64,000 nt of DNA from Bacteroidia bacterium (GTDB taxonomy: Bacteria; Bacteroidota; Bacteroidia; Palsa-965), in assembly GCA_025454955.1 (NCBI GenBank), contig JALONL010000013.1, forward strand, positions 1 to 64,000, read 5' to 3'. Under the pieces are notes generated by a model that did no database searches, was not told where the DNA came from, and saw only the letters and a list, made by a program, of their open reading frames with translations. Position 1 is the stretch's first letter, and every line of letters starts with the position of its first letter. Position numbers and translations under genes: made by a program. Positions 1 through 7,779 of the stretch are shown here, piece after piece.

Positions 1-1
1 G

Positions 2-313
2 GGGGAATCTGAAAATAATTTTCGTGACTTGCTTTATGACTTTAACTGGAAACGTGTACCATTTTCGGATATGAATAGTAACCTTGTGTTTATGTATGTT
101 TCGGCAATGGCAAAATGTATTTATCAATACATTATTGCTCAGTTTAGCGCATGTACACCTTTTCTGAAATACAACTACCGGCTCAAAAACTTTGTTGCCC
201 GGTTTATTCGCCCGGTTCAGATAGAATGGATTGAGCACAAAAAGGGTTGGAAATTCCGGCTGATGAATTACCGGGATAAGTTGGATAAGTTGCTTAATTT
301 GGTAATTAGTTAA
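2..313 (+). CDS. IS1380-family transposase, C-terminal part (runs off window)
   Basis: The reading frame is open to the left edge of the window, so only the last 103 residues are visible. They have the layout of the C-terminus of IS1380-family DDE transposases: an acidic residue followed by a DFNWKRVPFSDM stretch, a hydrophobic helix around VFMYVSAMAKCIYQYII, then a basic RLKNFVARFIRP segment. From family knowledge, this part follows the last catalytic glutamate. Whether the element is intact cannot be judged. A strong terminator follows the stop codon by 24 bases. The family call rests on remembered similarity, not a search. Confidence 0.65.
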   Translation, partial: GESENNFRDLLYDFNWKRVPFSDMNSNLVFMYVSAMAKCIYQYIIAQFSACTPFLKYNYRLKNFVARFIRPVQIEWIEHKKGWKFRLMNYRDKLDKLLNLVIS

Positions 314-337
314 GGTAATAAACAGGTTGTTGTTGTT

Positions 338-393
338 GCCCCTGCCCCCGCTCCCGCAATATCTGCGGGAGCGGGGGCAGGGGCTTTTTTTTT
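338..393 (+). terminator. Rho-independent terminator with perfect 21-bp GC-rich stem
   Basis: Bases 338-358 and 364-384 are perfect inverted complements around a five-base loop, followed by nine T residues. It lies just after the transposase stop codon and would end rightward transcription before the gene at 476. Confidence 0.9.
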
Positions 394-475
394 GGCTGCA
401 TCACGTATTTACTGAAAATTACGGGTGCGCTTTATTATTTCAAATCGTTTATATTGGTAGAAATATTTACTGTCT

Positions 476-1114
476 ATGAAACAGATAAAAGCACTGTACC
501 GGTTCGGTAATTTTTACGATACGGAAACCAAAAAAAGAATTTTAATTGAAGATGGTACACCCGTTGAACTGCACATTCCCGAAGAAGGGATTTTAGATGC
601 CGACCTTAATCTGATACCGAATAAGTTTGCAAATGCTGACGAAAAACACATCGAATGCAATTTGTTCTATTGGGAAAATGAAGATGCGAAGTTCTGGAAG
701 CTATACGATGCCGGGCAACTGCTTTATTTTGAGTTAACCGCAGGGATAAGAAAACGATACGAAACACAGTACTTTAAAATTGTGTTTCAACTGCGGCTGT
801 TAGAGGATTTGTATATCTACAACCGTAAAAAGGAACTTAAAGACGCACGTTTTTTTAAATGCCTTTGCATTGTAGAAGAATGCAAAAGCGATTTTGAGTT
901 TTTCGAGCCGCTCTATGCTAAATCTATGAACGATGCCCTAACCAAAACATACGAGCTTTATTTTTCAATGTTCGGCAAATCCACTGCAAACGCTTTCGAC
1001 CGGCTTTATTTGCATAATCCTGATAATCCGGTAAGAGAAGCCACCGAAGAAATACAAGCGAAAGAACCAGTAAAGTTTATTGAAAAAAGCAAGGCAAAGA
1101 AACTAAAAAAGTGA
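476..1114 (+). CDS. Hypothetical protein, 212 aa, beside insertion-sequence remnant
   Basis: I do not recognise this protein. The ATG at 476 is the first in frame and gives 212 residues with no signal peptide or membrane segment. The N-terminal half is acidic and rich in aromatic residues; the last 20 residues are lysine-rich. Its codon use is more AT-rich than the neighbouring barrel genes, and it sits alone between an IS1380 transposase end and a truncated barrel gene. That placement suggests recently acquired accessory DNA. It has no operon partner on its strand. The length and clean start support a real gene, but the function is open. Confidence 0.6.
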   Translation: MKQIKALYRFGNFYDTETKKRILIEDGTPVELHIPEEGILDADLNLIPNKFANADEKHIECNLFYWENEDAKFWKLYDAGQLLYFELTAGIRKRYETQYFKIVFQLRLLEDLYIYNRKKELKDARFFKCLCIVEECKSDFEFFEPLYAKSMNDALTKTYELYFSMFGKSTANAFDRLYLHNPDNPVREATEEIQAKEPVKFIEKSKAKKLKK

Positions 1115-1149
1115 ATGTAAAACAGCCGCTTTTCGTTTGCGCCCCTTAC

Positions 1150-1275
1150 TTGCGGATTTTTTCACCCCGGTACGGCTTTTGGGTGAATGTCAATACTGGC
1201 AAGGCTTTTAAAGAGTTACGGATTTTTTTACCCCGTTTTGGGGGTGTTTTGGGGGAATTGCGGATTTTGGGGAGT
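1150..1275. repeat. Three imperfect short direct repeats (core cggatttt)
   Basis: The element tgcggattttttcacccc near 1150 recurs as tacggatttttttacccc near 1217 and in shorter form as tgcggattttgggg near 1259. The cluster spans the end of the gene at 476 and the 3' end of the barrel gene at 1228. It looks like debris at an insertion junction. A translated frame (1111-1302) shows the repeat as LRIF(S/L)PR, but I do not believe that frame is a gene. Confidence 0.45.
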
Positions 1276-1962
1276 ACCGCCCAATGCATAATTATCGGTT
1301 AAAATTACCTGCGATTTGCCGACATGCATATCCAGAAACCATAGCACACCAAAATCAGTTCGCATACGCACACCTGCACGTACCAATGCCTGCATCCACA
1401 TAATACTACCTTCGGCAACCGGCGCCACAGGCTCATAAGTCCACAAACCGGCCACTACCAACTGCCCTCCCGCCCCGGCATGAAATCCCCATTTCCGGTT
1501 ACTGCTTTTTTGCGATCCTGCACCAAAATTCAATTCTGTAAGCACAGGAAATACCAATGTGCCTGCGCGTCCGGTTAAGGCATAACGGTTTAAACTGAGC
1601 GAAACCGGTATGGCCAGCGATAAAGCGGCATCGCGCCCGGGTTCAAGTAAATTGATGCGGGCCTCGTATGAAATGGCAAACCGGGTAAACGACCGGTTTC
1701 GCAAATACACGCTATAATTAAACAGCGTATCACCCTGGGCGTTGTAAGGGTCGCAAAATTCAATCTGTGCATTCACCAGCGGTGCAGTGGTACTTATCCA
1801 TTCCGAAAAAAAAGAAATACCCGCCGAATGGTACAATGGATGGCTGCGCTGCGCCGAAAGCGATGACGCGTTTAGTAAGCAACAAAACACCACACATATA
1901 CTGAACCTGATTTTATCCGGCACGGCATTCACAAAATTTGCCCTCTTGTAGGTGTGGTTCAT
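1228..1962 (-). CDS. Exported barrel-like paralog 1, C-terminally truncated
   Basis: This is the last gene of a leftward operon of six related exported proteins. I start it at the ATG at 1962; an upstream ATG at 2022 would add 20 basic residues before the signal peptide. The signal peptide ends near SSLSAQ. Family landmarks are YHSAGISFFSE, GFHAGAGG and RAGVRMRTDFG followed by LDMHVG. The other copies continue about 70-90 residues past the last landmark and end in a strand such as FYFKLVIG. This copy stops after about 35 residues in a Pro/Asn/Gln-rich tail encoded by the repeat cluster at 1217-1275. I infer that the original 3' end was replaced at the junction with foreign DNA. It may be non-functional. 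Confidence 0.7.
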   Translation of the reverse strand: MNHTYKRANFVNAVPDKIRFSICVVFCCLLNASSLSAQRSHPLYHSAGISFFSEWISTTAPLVNAQIEFCDPYNAQGDTLFNYSVYLRNRSFTRFAISYEARINLLEPGRDAALSLAIPVSLSLNRYALTGRAGTLVFPVLTELNFGAGSQKSSNRKWGFHAGAGGQLVVAGLWTYEPVAPVAEGSIMWMQALVRAGVRMRTDFGVLWFLDMHVGKSQVILTDNYALGGTPQNPQFPQNTPKTG

Positions 1963-2132
1963 GATGATTTGTATTTTAATTCTTCTGAACAATTTTTTAT
2001 TTAGTTTCACTTCTGCTTCCATTTACCGGGGTAATGCTGCCTCTGTATGATTAGTGAAAAATGCCCGATAGCAGTACATTAAAAATTGCTGTTTACTGAT
2101 TTCTTCTGATTATCCATTTCAGTGAAATTGAA

Positions 2133-3056
2133 TTAAGGTTGTTTCGGAAAAAGCGTAAAACCCACCACCACCTTAAAATAACACCTCGTCCAAAACCTGT
2201 CGTAATAAAACGGCCCTTCAAAACGCTCGGCAAAAACAGGTTCAAGCGTTTGCTGCGGGGCAAGGTATTGATCGTTCAGGTTGGTAACGAAATTATAGAT
2301 GTTGTCGAACGGCAGCGGACTCCCTTCATCGGGAAAGACAAAAGGCGAATACACTCCGTTTTCCGTTATCACCGAACCTGTGGGCGATACGCCAAGCATG
2401 GCCCTGAAACTTTTTTGCTGTTGCGGAATGCCAAAATACAGATCCACAAACCGTAAACTGCCTTTGGCATTTTTCCAGCGCACACCCGCACGCACCACAG
2501 GCTGCGACCAAAACTGCATGGCATTTCCGCTCAGCTTCTGCGAAAAAAATAAACCGCCGGCCAAAGCCTGCCAGCCAAAGCCCACATGAAAACCCTTACG
2601 CAGCGCAGTATTTCGCCCCGATCCTGCGCCAAAATTATATCCCGCAAAAACAGGCAGCGAAATTGTACCAAACGTGGCCGACACATTGAAATCGTTCAAA
2701 TCGAGTGCCGGTGAGGCATTGAGCGAAATTGTGGAAAACGAACCCAGTTTCAGCAGACGGTAATTGAGTGTATAGGTAAAGCCCAGCAGCACACGCCCGC
2801 CATCAGGCACAAACCGGTCAACCTTTATCCACGAGTGTACATACGGCGGCAAAAAAGGCTGTGTATCGTAACGGTACAGCGAATAATTATCGGGCACGCG
2901 CGCGGCCGGGCCGGTAATGGCACCGCTGAGAAACGAAAAACCAAACGATTGCGAAAAACGTGGCTGTGCAAATGCTTTACCGGCAGCCAAAACAAGCAGC
3001 ACAATTGCCAGTGCCCGAATAAAAAACAAGTGAACGGAAACTACAGACTGTATCAC
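2133..3056 (-). CDS. Exported barrel-like paralog 2, 307 aa
   Basis: An exported protein of the six-member family. The hydrophobic signal peptide ends at about residue 30 (AGKAFAQ). The body alternates short polar and aromatic stretches typical of outer-membrane beta-barrels, with landmarks SFGFSFLSGAITGPAA, GFHVGFGWQA, RAGVRWKN and the final strand CYFKVVVGFTLF. The ATG overlaps the end of the preceding gene by four bases, so the two are probably translationally coupled. Unlike copies 3 to 6 it ends directly after the last strand without a basic tail. Function is unknown; barrel topology is inferred from composition and the aromatic C-terminal strand. Confidence 0.75.
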   Translation of the reverse strand: MIQSVVSVHLFFIRALAIVLLVLAAGKAFAQPRFSQSFGFSFLSGAITGPAARVPDNYSLYRYDTQPFLPPYVHSWIKVDRFVPDGGRVLLGFTYTLNYRLLKLGSFSTISLNASPALDLNDFNVSATFGTISLPVFAGYNFGAGSGRNTALRKGFHVGFGWQALAGGLFFSQKLSGNAMQFWSQPVVRAGVRWKNAKGSLRFVDLYFGIPQQQKSFRAMLGVSPTGSVITENGVYSPFVFPDEGSPLPFDNIYNFVTNLNDQYLAPQQTLEPVFAERFEGPFYYDRFWTRCYFKVVVGFTLFPKQP

Positions 3057-3943
3057 CGCAACGCATAATTTTCGTACAGTGTCTTTTTCTTCTCTCTTAT
3101 TACACGCCGCTTTTTGGCTCTGCCATCATGCACTGTAACACCGATGACTAATTTAAAATAAAATGCAGAATACACTTTTTCCTGCATGTCTTTACGCCGG
3201 TCGTAAATATCTTCAAACGTACTATTCATGGGCAGATCAATCGGAACGTAGTTCGAAAATTTTGTATCAGCGCCAAACTCACCCGCCAGATCGGCCTCGC
3301 TGGTAAAGCCTCCGTTGGTTGTCTCCACACGTATCGCGCTCAGGTATAAATCGAAGAATGCGTTTTTGGTACGCATCCCGCAGCGCACGGCAGGCATTCC
3401 CCAAAAATGCGGGCCGTAACCGGTAAGCAGTGTATTGCGCGGCTGGTAAGTGATAAAGCCCGTAGCGGTAAACTGCCAGCCTGCACCAAGATGCCAGCCT
3501 GTTGTTTTATCTGAATCGATGGTGGCCTTACGGCCCCAGTTATAATCGAGGTAAAACGGCACGGCAAAATCGCCGAGACGTTTTGACTCTTCGAAAATTG
3601 TGAATCCGAACGAGGGTGCAGTACTCAGCGAAATGGCGTTATGGCGGTTGAGTTCCACCATATTCCATCGCAAACCGTAAGTAAATCCGAAAGCCATAAA
3701 ACCCAAATCGCTGTACTTCCGGTTTATGACTTCGGTACGCAAAAACACAGGCTCCTGGCCCGGCTGCGGACGCTGGTAAATATTTACCACGGTTTGAATG
3801 TTTTGCGAGGGAGGCGCCGTGGCTCCCGCCAGCGTAGTAATTCCCAGCGTATGAAAAAACAATCGGCCATCCTGCGCATAAATTTTACCAGCGAACAGCA
3901 TGAGCCAGGCAGTAACTATTATACAGACCGAGTTTAGTTTCAT
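3053..3943 (-). CDS. Exported barrel-like paralog 3, 296 aa
   Basis: The signal peptide is nearly the same as in paralog 4 (MKLN/K-VCIIV-AWLMLFA, cleavage near KIYAQ). It is followed by FFHTLGITTLAGATAPPSQ, a NRKYSDLGFMAFGFTYGLRWN strand region, GWHLGAGWQF, RCGMRTKNAFFDLYLS and FYFKLVIGVTVHDGR. About 20 basic residues follow the last strand and the protein ends in YALR. Segments FTSEADLAGEF and STFEDIYDRRKDMQEKVYS are shared with paralogs 4 and 5, so these three form a closer subgroup from recent tandem duplication. It lies 92 bases downstream of paralog 4. Confidence 0.75.
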   Translation of the reverse strand: MKLNSVCIIVTAWLMLFAGKIYAQDGRLFFHTLGITTLAGATAPPSQNIQTVVNIYQRPQPGQEPVFLRTEVINRKYSDLGFMAFGFTYGLRWNMVELNRHNAISLSTAPSFGFTIFEESKRLGDFAVPFYLDYNWGRKATIDSDKTTGWHLGAGWQFTATGFITYQPRNTLLTGYGPHFWGMPAVRCGMRTKNAFFDLYLSAIRVETTNGGFTSEADLAGEFGADTKFSNYVPIDLPMNSTFEDIYDRRKDMQEKVYSAFYFKLVIGVTVHDGRAKKRRVIREKKKTLYENYALR

Positions 3944-4035
3944 TGTTCGGTATAAGGACTGATTAGATAATGGAGTTTTGTTCTGCTCTCAGCTTTGGTG
4001 CTTCACCTGTTTTTCTTCGTTTTTTGCACAAACCA

Positions 4036-4968
4036 TCAGCGGAAGGCGTATTTCTCAGTGCGTTTTTTCATTTCAAGTTCCCGCTTCATTTTTGTTTCAT
4101 ATTCCTGCCTCAGTTTTTTCGAACCTCTTCCGTCAGACAAATGGAAGCCAAATACAATTTTGAAATAGAATGATGAATATACTTTTTCCTGCATACCCCT
4201 GCGGAGTTCGAATATATCTTCATACGTTCCGTTGCCTTCAAGACCAAGCGGTACAAATTCCGGCTCATTGTGACCTTTATTACTAAAGTCCGAAGACTGA
4301 AAGTCGCCGGCCAGATCGGCTTCGGTAAGAAAGCCTCCGGGTGTGTTCTGAATGCGTATTGCACTGAAGTATAAATCGAAAAACCAATCATGAGCCCTGA
4401 AACCGGCGCGGAATACAAGCATGGCCCAGTATTGTGCACCGTATTCCGAAATCAGTGTATTGTTGGCATCTCCCTTTATTAAACTGGTTCCCAGAAACTG
4501 CCAGCCCAATCCAATATGCCCGCCATATTCGCGATCATAAAAGCGTGTGGCTTTGTAACCGAAATTATAATCAACAAGCAGGGGCGCAGAGAAGTGTCCC
4601 ACGTCTCCAAGCAGATAAAACCAAGTAATGCCAAACGTGGGGGCCGTACTGAGTGAGAAAGATTTGTGCTTGTTTATTTCGAGAAAATTCCAACGCAGGT
4701 TGTAGGTGGCGCTGAAGATAATCAGACCGGGATCGCTCAAGAGGCGGTTTACGGTTTCGGTGCGCAGGAAAACAGGATCGCCGCCCTGGGTGGAGCGCTG
4801 GTAAATACTGATGACCGACTGAACAGGCTGTGCAGGCGGTGCCACCACGCCCGACAAGAGGCTAAAACCAATGGAATGAAAAAACAGGCTTTCTTTCTGC
4901 GCATGGAGTTTGGCGGCGAAAAGCATGAGCCACGCAACAACTATTATGCAGACCGTTTTTAGTTTCAT
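4036..4968 (-). CDS. Exported barrel-like paralog 4, 310 aa
   Basis: The signal peptide ends near KLHAQ. The body shows FFHSIGFSLLSGVVAPPAQ, a Tyr/Trp/Asn-rich strand region, GHIGLGWQFLG, RAGFRAHDWFFDLYFS, TEADLAGDF, and EKVYSSFYFKIVFGFHLSDGRG. After the final strand comes a strongly basic tail of roughly 30 residues (KKLRQEYETKMKRELEMKKR) ending in YAFR. Such a charged extension after the last strand is unusual for a barrel and recurs in its neighbours. The ATG overlaps the preceding gene's stop by four bases. Closest to paralogs 3 and 5. Function unknown. Confidence 0.75.
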   Translation of the reverse strand: MKLKTVCIIVVAWLMLFAAKLHAQKESLFFHSIGFSLLSGVVAPPAQPVQSVISIYQRSTQGGDPVFLRTETVNRLLSDPGLIIFSATYNLRWNFLEINKHKSFSLSTAPTFGITWFYLLGDVGHFSAPLLVDYNFGYKATRFYDREYGGHIGLGWQFLGTSLIKGDANNTLISEYGAQYWAMLVFRAGFRAHDWFFDLYFSAIRIQNTPGGFLTEADLAGDFQSSDFSNKGHNEPEFVPLGLEGNGTYEDIFELRRGMQEKVYSSFYFKIVFGFHLSDGRGSKKLRQEYETKMKRELEMKKRTEKYAFR

Positions 4969-5897
4969 TCTTCAGTATAGGGACTGGTGAGGTAAAAGGC
5001 GTATTGTTCGGCTTTCAGCTTTGGTGCTTCACGAATTTTTCTTCGTTTTTTGCCCAAACCATCGGCGAGATAAAACCCAAATACAAATCTGAAACTATAC
5101 GACGAGCGAACTTTCTCCACATCATCACGGCGTATCTCGAAAATATCATCATACGTACTGTTTGGCGGAAGTAATGTAAACTCGCCGAGACTATCAATTA
5201 ATACTTTACTTCCGGAATCATATACATCAAAATCGCCTGCCAGGTCGGCTTCAGAAACAAAACCCGCAGTGGTAGTATGAGTGGAAATCATGCTAAGGTA
5301 CAAATCAAAATACCATCTCTTCAAACGCACACCGGCTCTTAACGCAGGCATCATCCAGAACTGGGTACCATAATCGGAAATAAACCTGTTTTTCGATTTG
5401 TATTTATATAATCCTGCTCCTAAAAACTGCCAGCCCAAACCAATATGAAAACCTCTCTGTTTGTTTGAATCATCCGTGGCATGATTTCCGAAATTCAAAT
5501 CGGCAAAGAGCGGCACTGTAAAATGCCCCTTCCTTCCCACCGAGTTAAAATCAGAAAAACCCAAAGAGGGGGAAGTACTCAGTGAAATTGAACTATTACG
5601 GTTGGGTTCTGCAATATTCCAACGCATGTTATACGTTAATTCAAAAAATATTAATCCGGGATCGGCATAAAGCCGGGTAACGGTTTCTTTCCGTAAAAAA
5701 ACCGGATCCTGTCCCTGAACAGGTCTGGCATATACATTTACATCGGTATGAATATATTGTGCGGGAGGTGCAAGCATTCCCGAAAACAAGCATGCACCCA
5801 GGGAATGAAAAAACAAACGATCGTCCTGCGCATGAGTTTTACCCGCGAACAGCAGCAGCCACGCAGCGATAAAAACAGGCGCAGATCTATACATCAT
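4965..5897 (-). CDS. Exported barrel-like paralog 5, 310 aa
   Basis: The signal peptide ends near KTHAQ. Family landmarks are FFHSLGACLFSGMLAPPAQ, GHFTVPLFADLNFG, GFHIGLGWQFLGAGL, RAGVRLKRWYFDLYLS, SEADLAGDF and SYSFRFVFGFYLADGLG. The tail is basic (KKRRKIRE) and reads QYAF before a short extra end. The gene starts immediately after the stop of the upstream copy (5898), with no spacer, so both are clearly in one transcript. It runs slightly richer in A+T than its neighbours in the middle third. Confidence 0.75.
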   Translation of the reverse strand: MMYRSAPVFIAAWLLLFAGKTHAQDDRLFFHSLGACLFSGMLAPPAQYIHTDVNVYARPVQGQDPVFLRKETVTRLYADPGLIFFELTYNMRWNIAEPNRNSSISLSTSPSLGFSDFNSVGRKGHFTVPLFADLNFGNHATDDSNKQRGFHIGLGWQFLGAGLYKYKSKNRFISDYGTQFWMMPALRAGVRLKRWYFDLYLSMISTHTTTAGFVSEADLAGDFDVYDSGSKVLIDSLGEFTLLPPNSTYDDIFEIRRDDVEKVRSSYSFRFVFGFYLADGLGKKRRKIREAPKLKAEQYAFYLTSPYTEE

Positions 5898-6857
5898 TTA
5901 CAATTTTGATGTGGTGGGCCGAAACGCGAAATCAGGCACAAGATGATTCTGCGTGGGATTGCGTTTTCCTTTGCGGCTTTCGAGAGTAATGCCAAAGACT
6001 ATTTTGAAATAATATTGCGACCACACATTTTCGTACCGGTTATTTCCGGCCAGATAATTATCCACATATCCGCCCTGATCGGGTGGTATGGGAGGCATAA
6101 TCTGATCGCCGGGTTTTACGTAAACACCTCCGGTGCCGGTGCCGCCGCCAGTTCCGGTGCCGCCGCCACTGCCCACGGTGTAGGGTGTGGAATTAACTCC
6201 GGCCAATGTTTCCTGCCGGTACATGCGGCTGAAATACACATCCACAAACGAACTGCGGCCGTTGGGAAGCAAAAACCTGAAACCGCCGCGCACCATAGGC
6301 ACCGACCAGACCTGCATTCCAAAATTGGCATTATTGTCGCCCGGGCCGCCTTGTATGAGTCCGCTGGCAATCCACTGATAGCCCACGCCCACATGGAATC
6401 CGCGCGACACACCGTTGTGCTTTACGGCATTGTGACCGCGGTTATAATCCATAAAAACAGGAGCCGTTACATGCCCCATACGCTGCGAAGTATTGAAAAT
6501 ACTAAGCCCGGCCGAAAAGGGTGTGCTTATGGAAATTGAATTTTCGTACCCCATTTCCACAAGGTTCAAACGCAGATCGTATGTAATACCAAGCACAATG
6601 GGCCCGCGGTCGGCATAAAGACGCTGATATTCTACCGAATAAGCATACGTGGGCGTATAGGTGGGCGACGTAGGACGGTTAAATAAATCGAGAGTGGCAA
6701 TGCCGTATTTCGACGGTGCACCAATGGAGCCCAGAAACGGTGTGATACCGATGGAGTGAAACACCCGTTTGCTGAATTGGGCATGAACACCGGTAGCCGA
6801 AAATACCGCTGCCAAAATCAATACTGCCGGAGAAATATTCTTAATTCGAAATTCCAT
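5898..6857 (-). CDS. Exported barrel-like paralog 6, 319 aa, first gene of operon
   Basis: First gene of the leftward operon. The signal peptide ends near TGVHAQ. Landmarks are VFHSIGITPFLGS, ADRGPIVLGITYDLRLN, GHVTAPVFMDYNRG, GFHVGVGYQWIASGL, RGGFRFLLPNGRSSFVDVYFS and YYFKIVFGITL, then a basic tail ending DFAFRP. It differs from the others by a glycine/threonine low-complexity insert (GGGTGTGGGTGTGG, encoded near 6120-6185) followed by a proline-rich stretch between the last two strands. It probably forms a long flexible loop of variable repeat number. Most divergent full-length copy, probably the founder or an independently specialised member. Confidence 0.75.
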   Translation of the reverse strand: MEFRIKNISPAVLILAAVFSATGVHAQFSKRVFHSIGITPFLGSIGAPSKYGIATLDLFNRPTSPTYTPTYAYSVEYQRLYADRGPIVLGITYDLRLNLVEMGYENSISISTPFSAGLSIFNTSQRMGHVTAPVFMDYNRGHNAVKHNGVSRGFHVGVGYQWIASGLIQGGPGDNNANFGMQVWSVPMVRGGFRFLLPNGRSSFVDVYFSRMYRQETLAGVNSTPYTVGSGGGTGTGGGTGTGGVYVKPGDQIMPPIPPDQGGYVDNYLAGNNRYENVWSQYYFKIVFGITLESRKGKRNPTQNHLVPDFAFRPTTSKL

Positions 6858-7161
6858 TGTACAACTTGATGAGGTTGATATTGTATAAGACGTTCATTTT
6901 GTGTTTCGTTGCCGCAAATCTGTAAAACGGGTAATTTGCTTTAAATCAGTTATAAAAATACCCGAATTATTCGTGCCACGCAAGCCAAATATGTGAGAAA
7001 TACAGACTTTCAGGCGAACCATACCATTTACATGACAGATTAGAGGCTACTAAACCCTATCAGGTGAAATAATTTAATCTGTGGCTAATGTTTTAGGCTA
7101 ATTCAGAGACTGTTAGCAGCGGCCAACAAAAACTGAAACCGGACGTAACAAGAGCTTCACC
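6858..7161. other. Intergenic region, promoter side of barrel operon
   Basis: No coding frame is convincing here. It should hold the leftward promoter of the barrel operon. The best match, near 6914-6921, reads CAGATTTG on the minus strand, one base off the TAnnTTTG consensus and without a clear upstream element, so I do not call it. No terminator hairpin stands out for the acetyltransferase gene. Confidence 0.4.
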
Positions 7162-7779
7162 TCAGCCGGCCCTTGCATACTGGGGAATGTATGGTTTTCG
7201 CATAAACCATACTTTAATGTTCAGTTCCTCATTCTGCCATTCGTGATACACTTCAAACCCGTATCGTTCATAAACATTTTTGTTTTTTCTGATGGTGGTT
7301 TCGGCATAAATATCCATTTCGTTTTCGCGGGCCATATCGAAAATGGTGGAAATCATGTTCCGGTTTTCGGCAATATTGTTTCCTTTTACAAGTGTGCCCC
7401 AGTACCAGATGTACAGGTATTTCCCTTTGTTTGGGCGAATACTTTGAATGTACCGGTAATGCCGAAGAATTTTAAATATCCGGCGCAGCGAAAGCGCGGT
7501 GAGAATAAGTTTGCACTTTGCCAGCATATCGGGCAATACGTGGCAGGCGGCGTGGTGCGGGTAGCAAAGCAAAATGCTGTTGAAATCGTCGGAAGCAAAA
7601 ACACCTTTGCGGCGCAATGCAAAATTTACCGAGTAGCTGATAATTTTCCGCAATGCTTTTTTGCGTCCGTAATCTTTTACAAAAGTGCAAATGGCGCGGT
7701 TTTCCTCAAAAGCAGCTTCGAGCACATCGATGGCCCGTAAGCGGTCGGAAGCAGTGAGTTGTTTCATGGCGTTAATCAT
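7162..7779 (-). CDS. GNAT-family N-acetyltransferase
   Basis: The C-terminal half carries the GNAT signature: a beta strand KYLYIWYWGTLV (the usual acetyl-CoA loop is poorly conserved), then NMISTIFDMARENEMDIYAET and KNKNVYERYGFEVYHEW. The last matches the family's N...Y...GF motif. The substrate is unknown. The ATG at 7779 overlaps the stop of the desaturase gene upstream (ATGATTAA), and a second ATG lies at 7767; both make the gene co-translated with the desaturase. About 205 residues, no signal peptide. The coupling suggests acyl-lipid or envelope modification, but that is inference. Confidence 0.75.
   Translation of the reverse strand: MINAMKQLTASDRLRAIDVLEAAFEENRAICTFVKDYGRKKALRKIISYSVNFALRRKGVFASDDFNSILLCYPHHAACHVLPDMLAKCKLILTALSLRRIFKILRHYRYIQSIRPNKGKYLYIWYWGTLVKGNNIAENRNMISTIFDMARENEMDIYAETTIRKNKNVYERYGFEVYHEWQNEELNIKVWFMRKPYIPQYARAG

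Noticed and set aside
1111..1302. 63-residue forward frame starting inside the gene at 476
   Set aside because: It is made of the imperfect repeats and overlaps the barrel gene on the other strand. No start context or recognisable protein.
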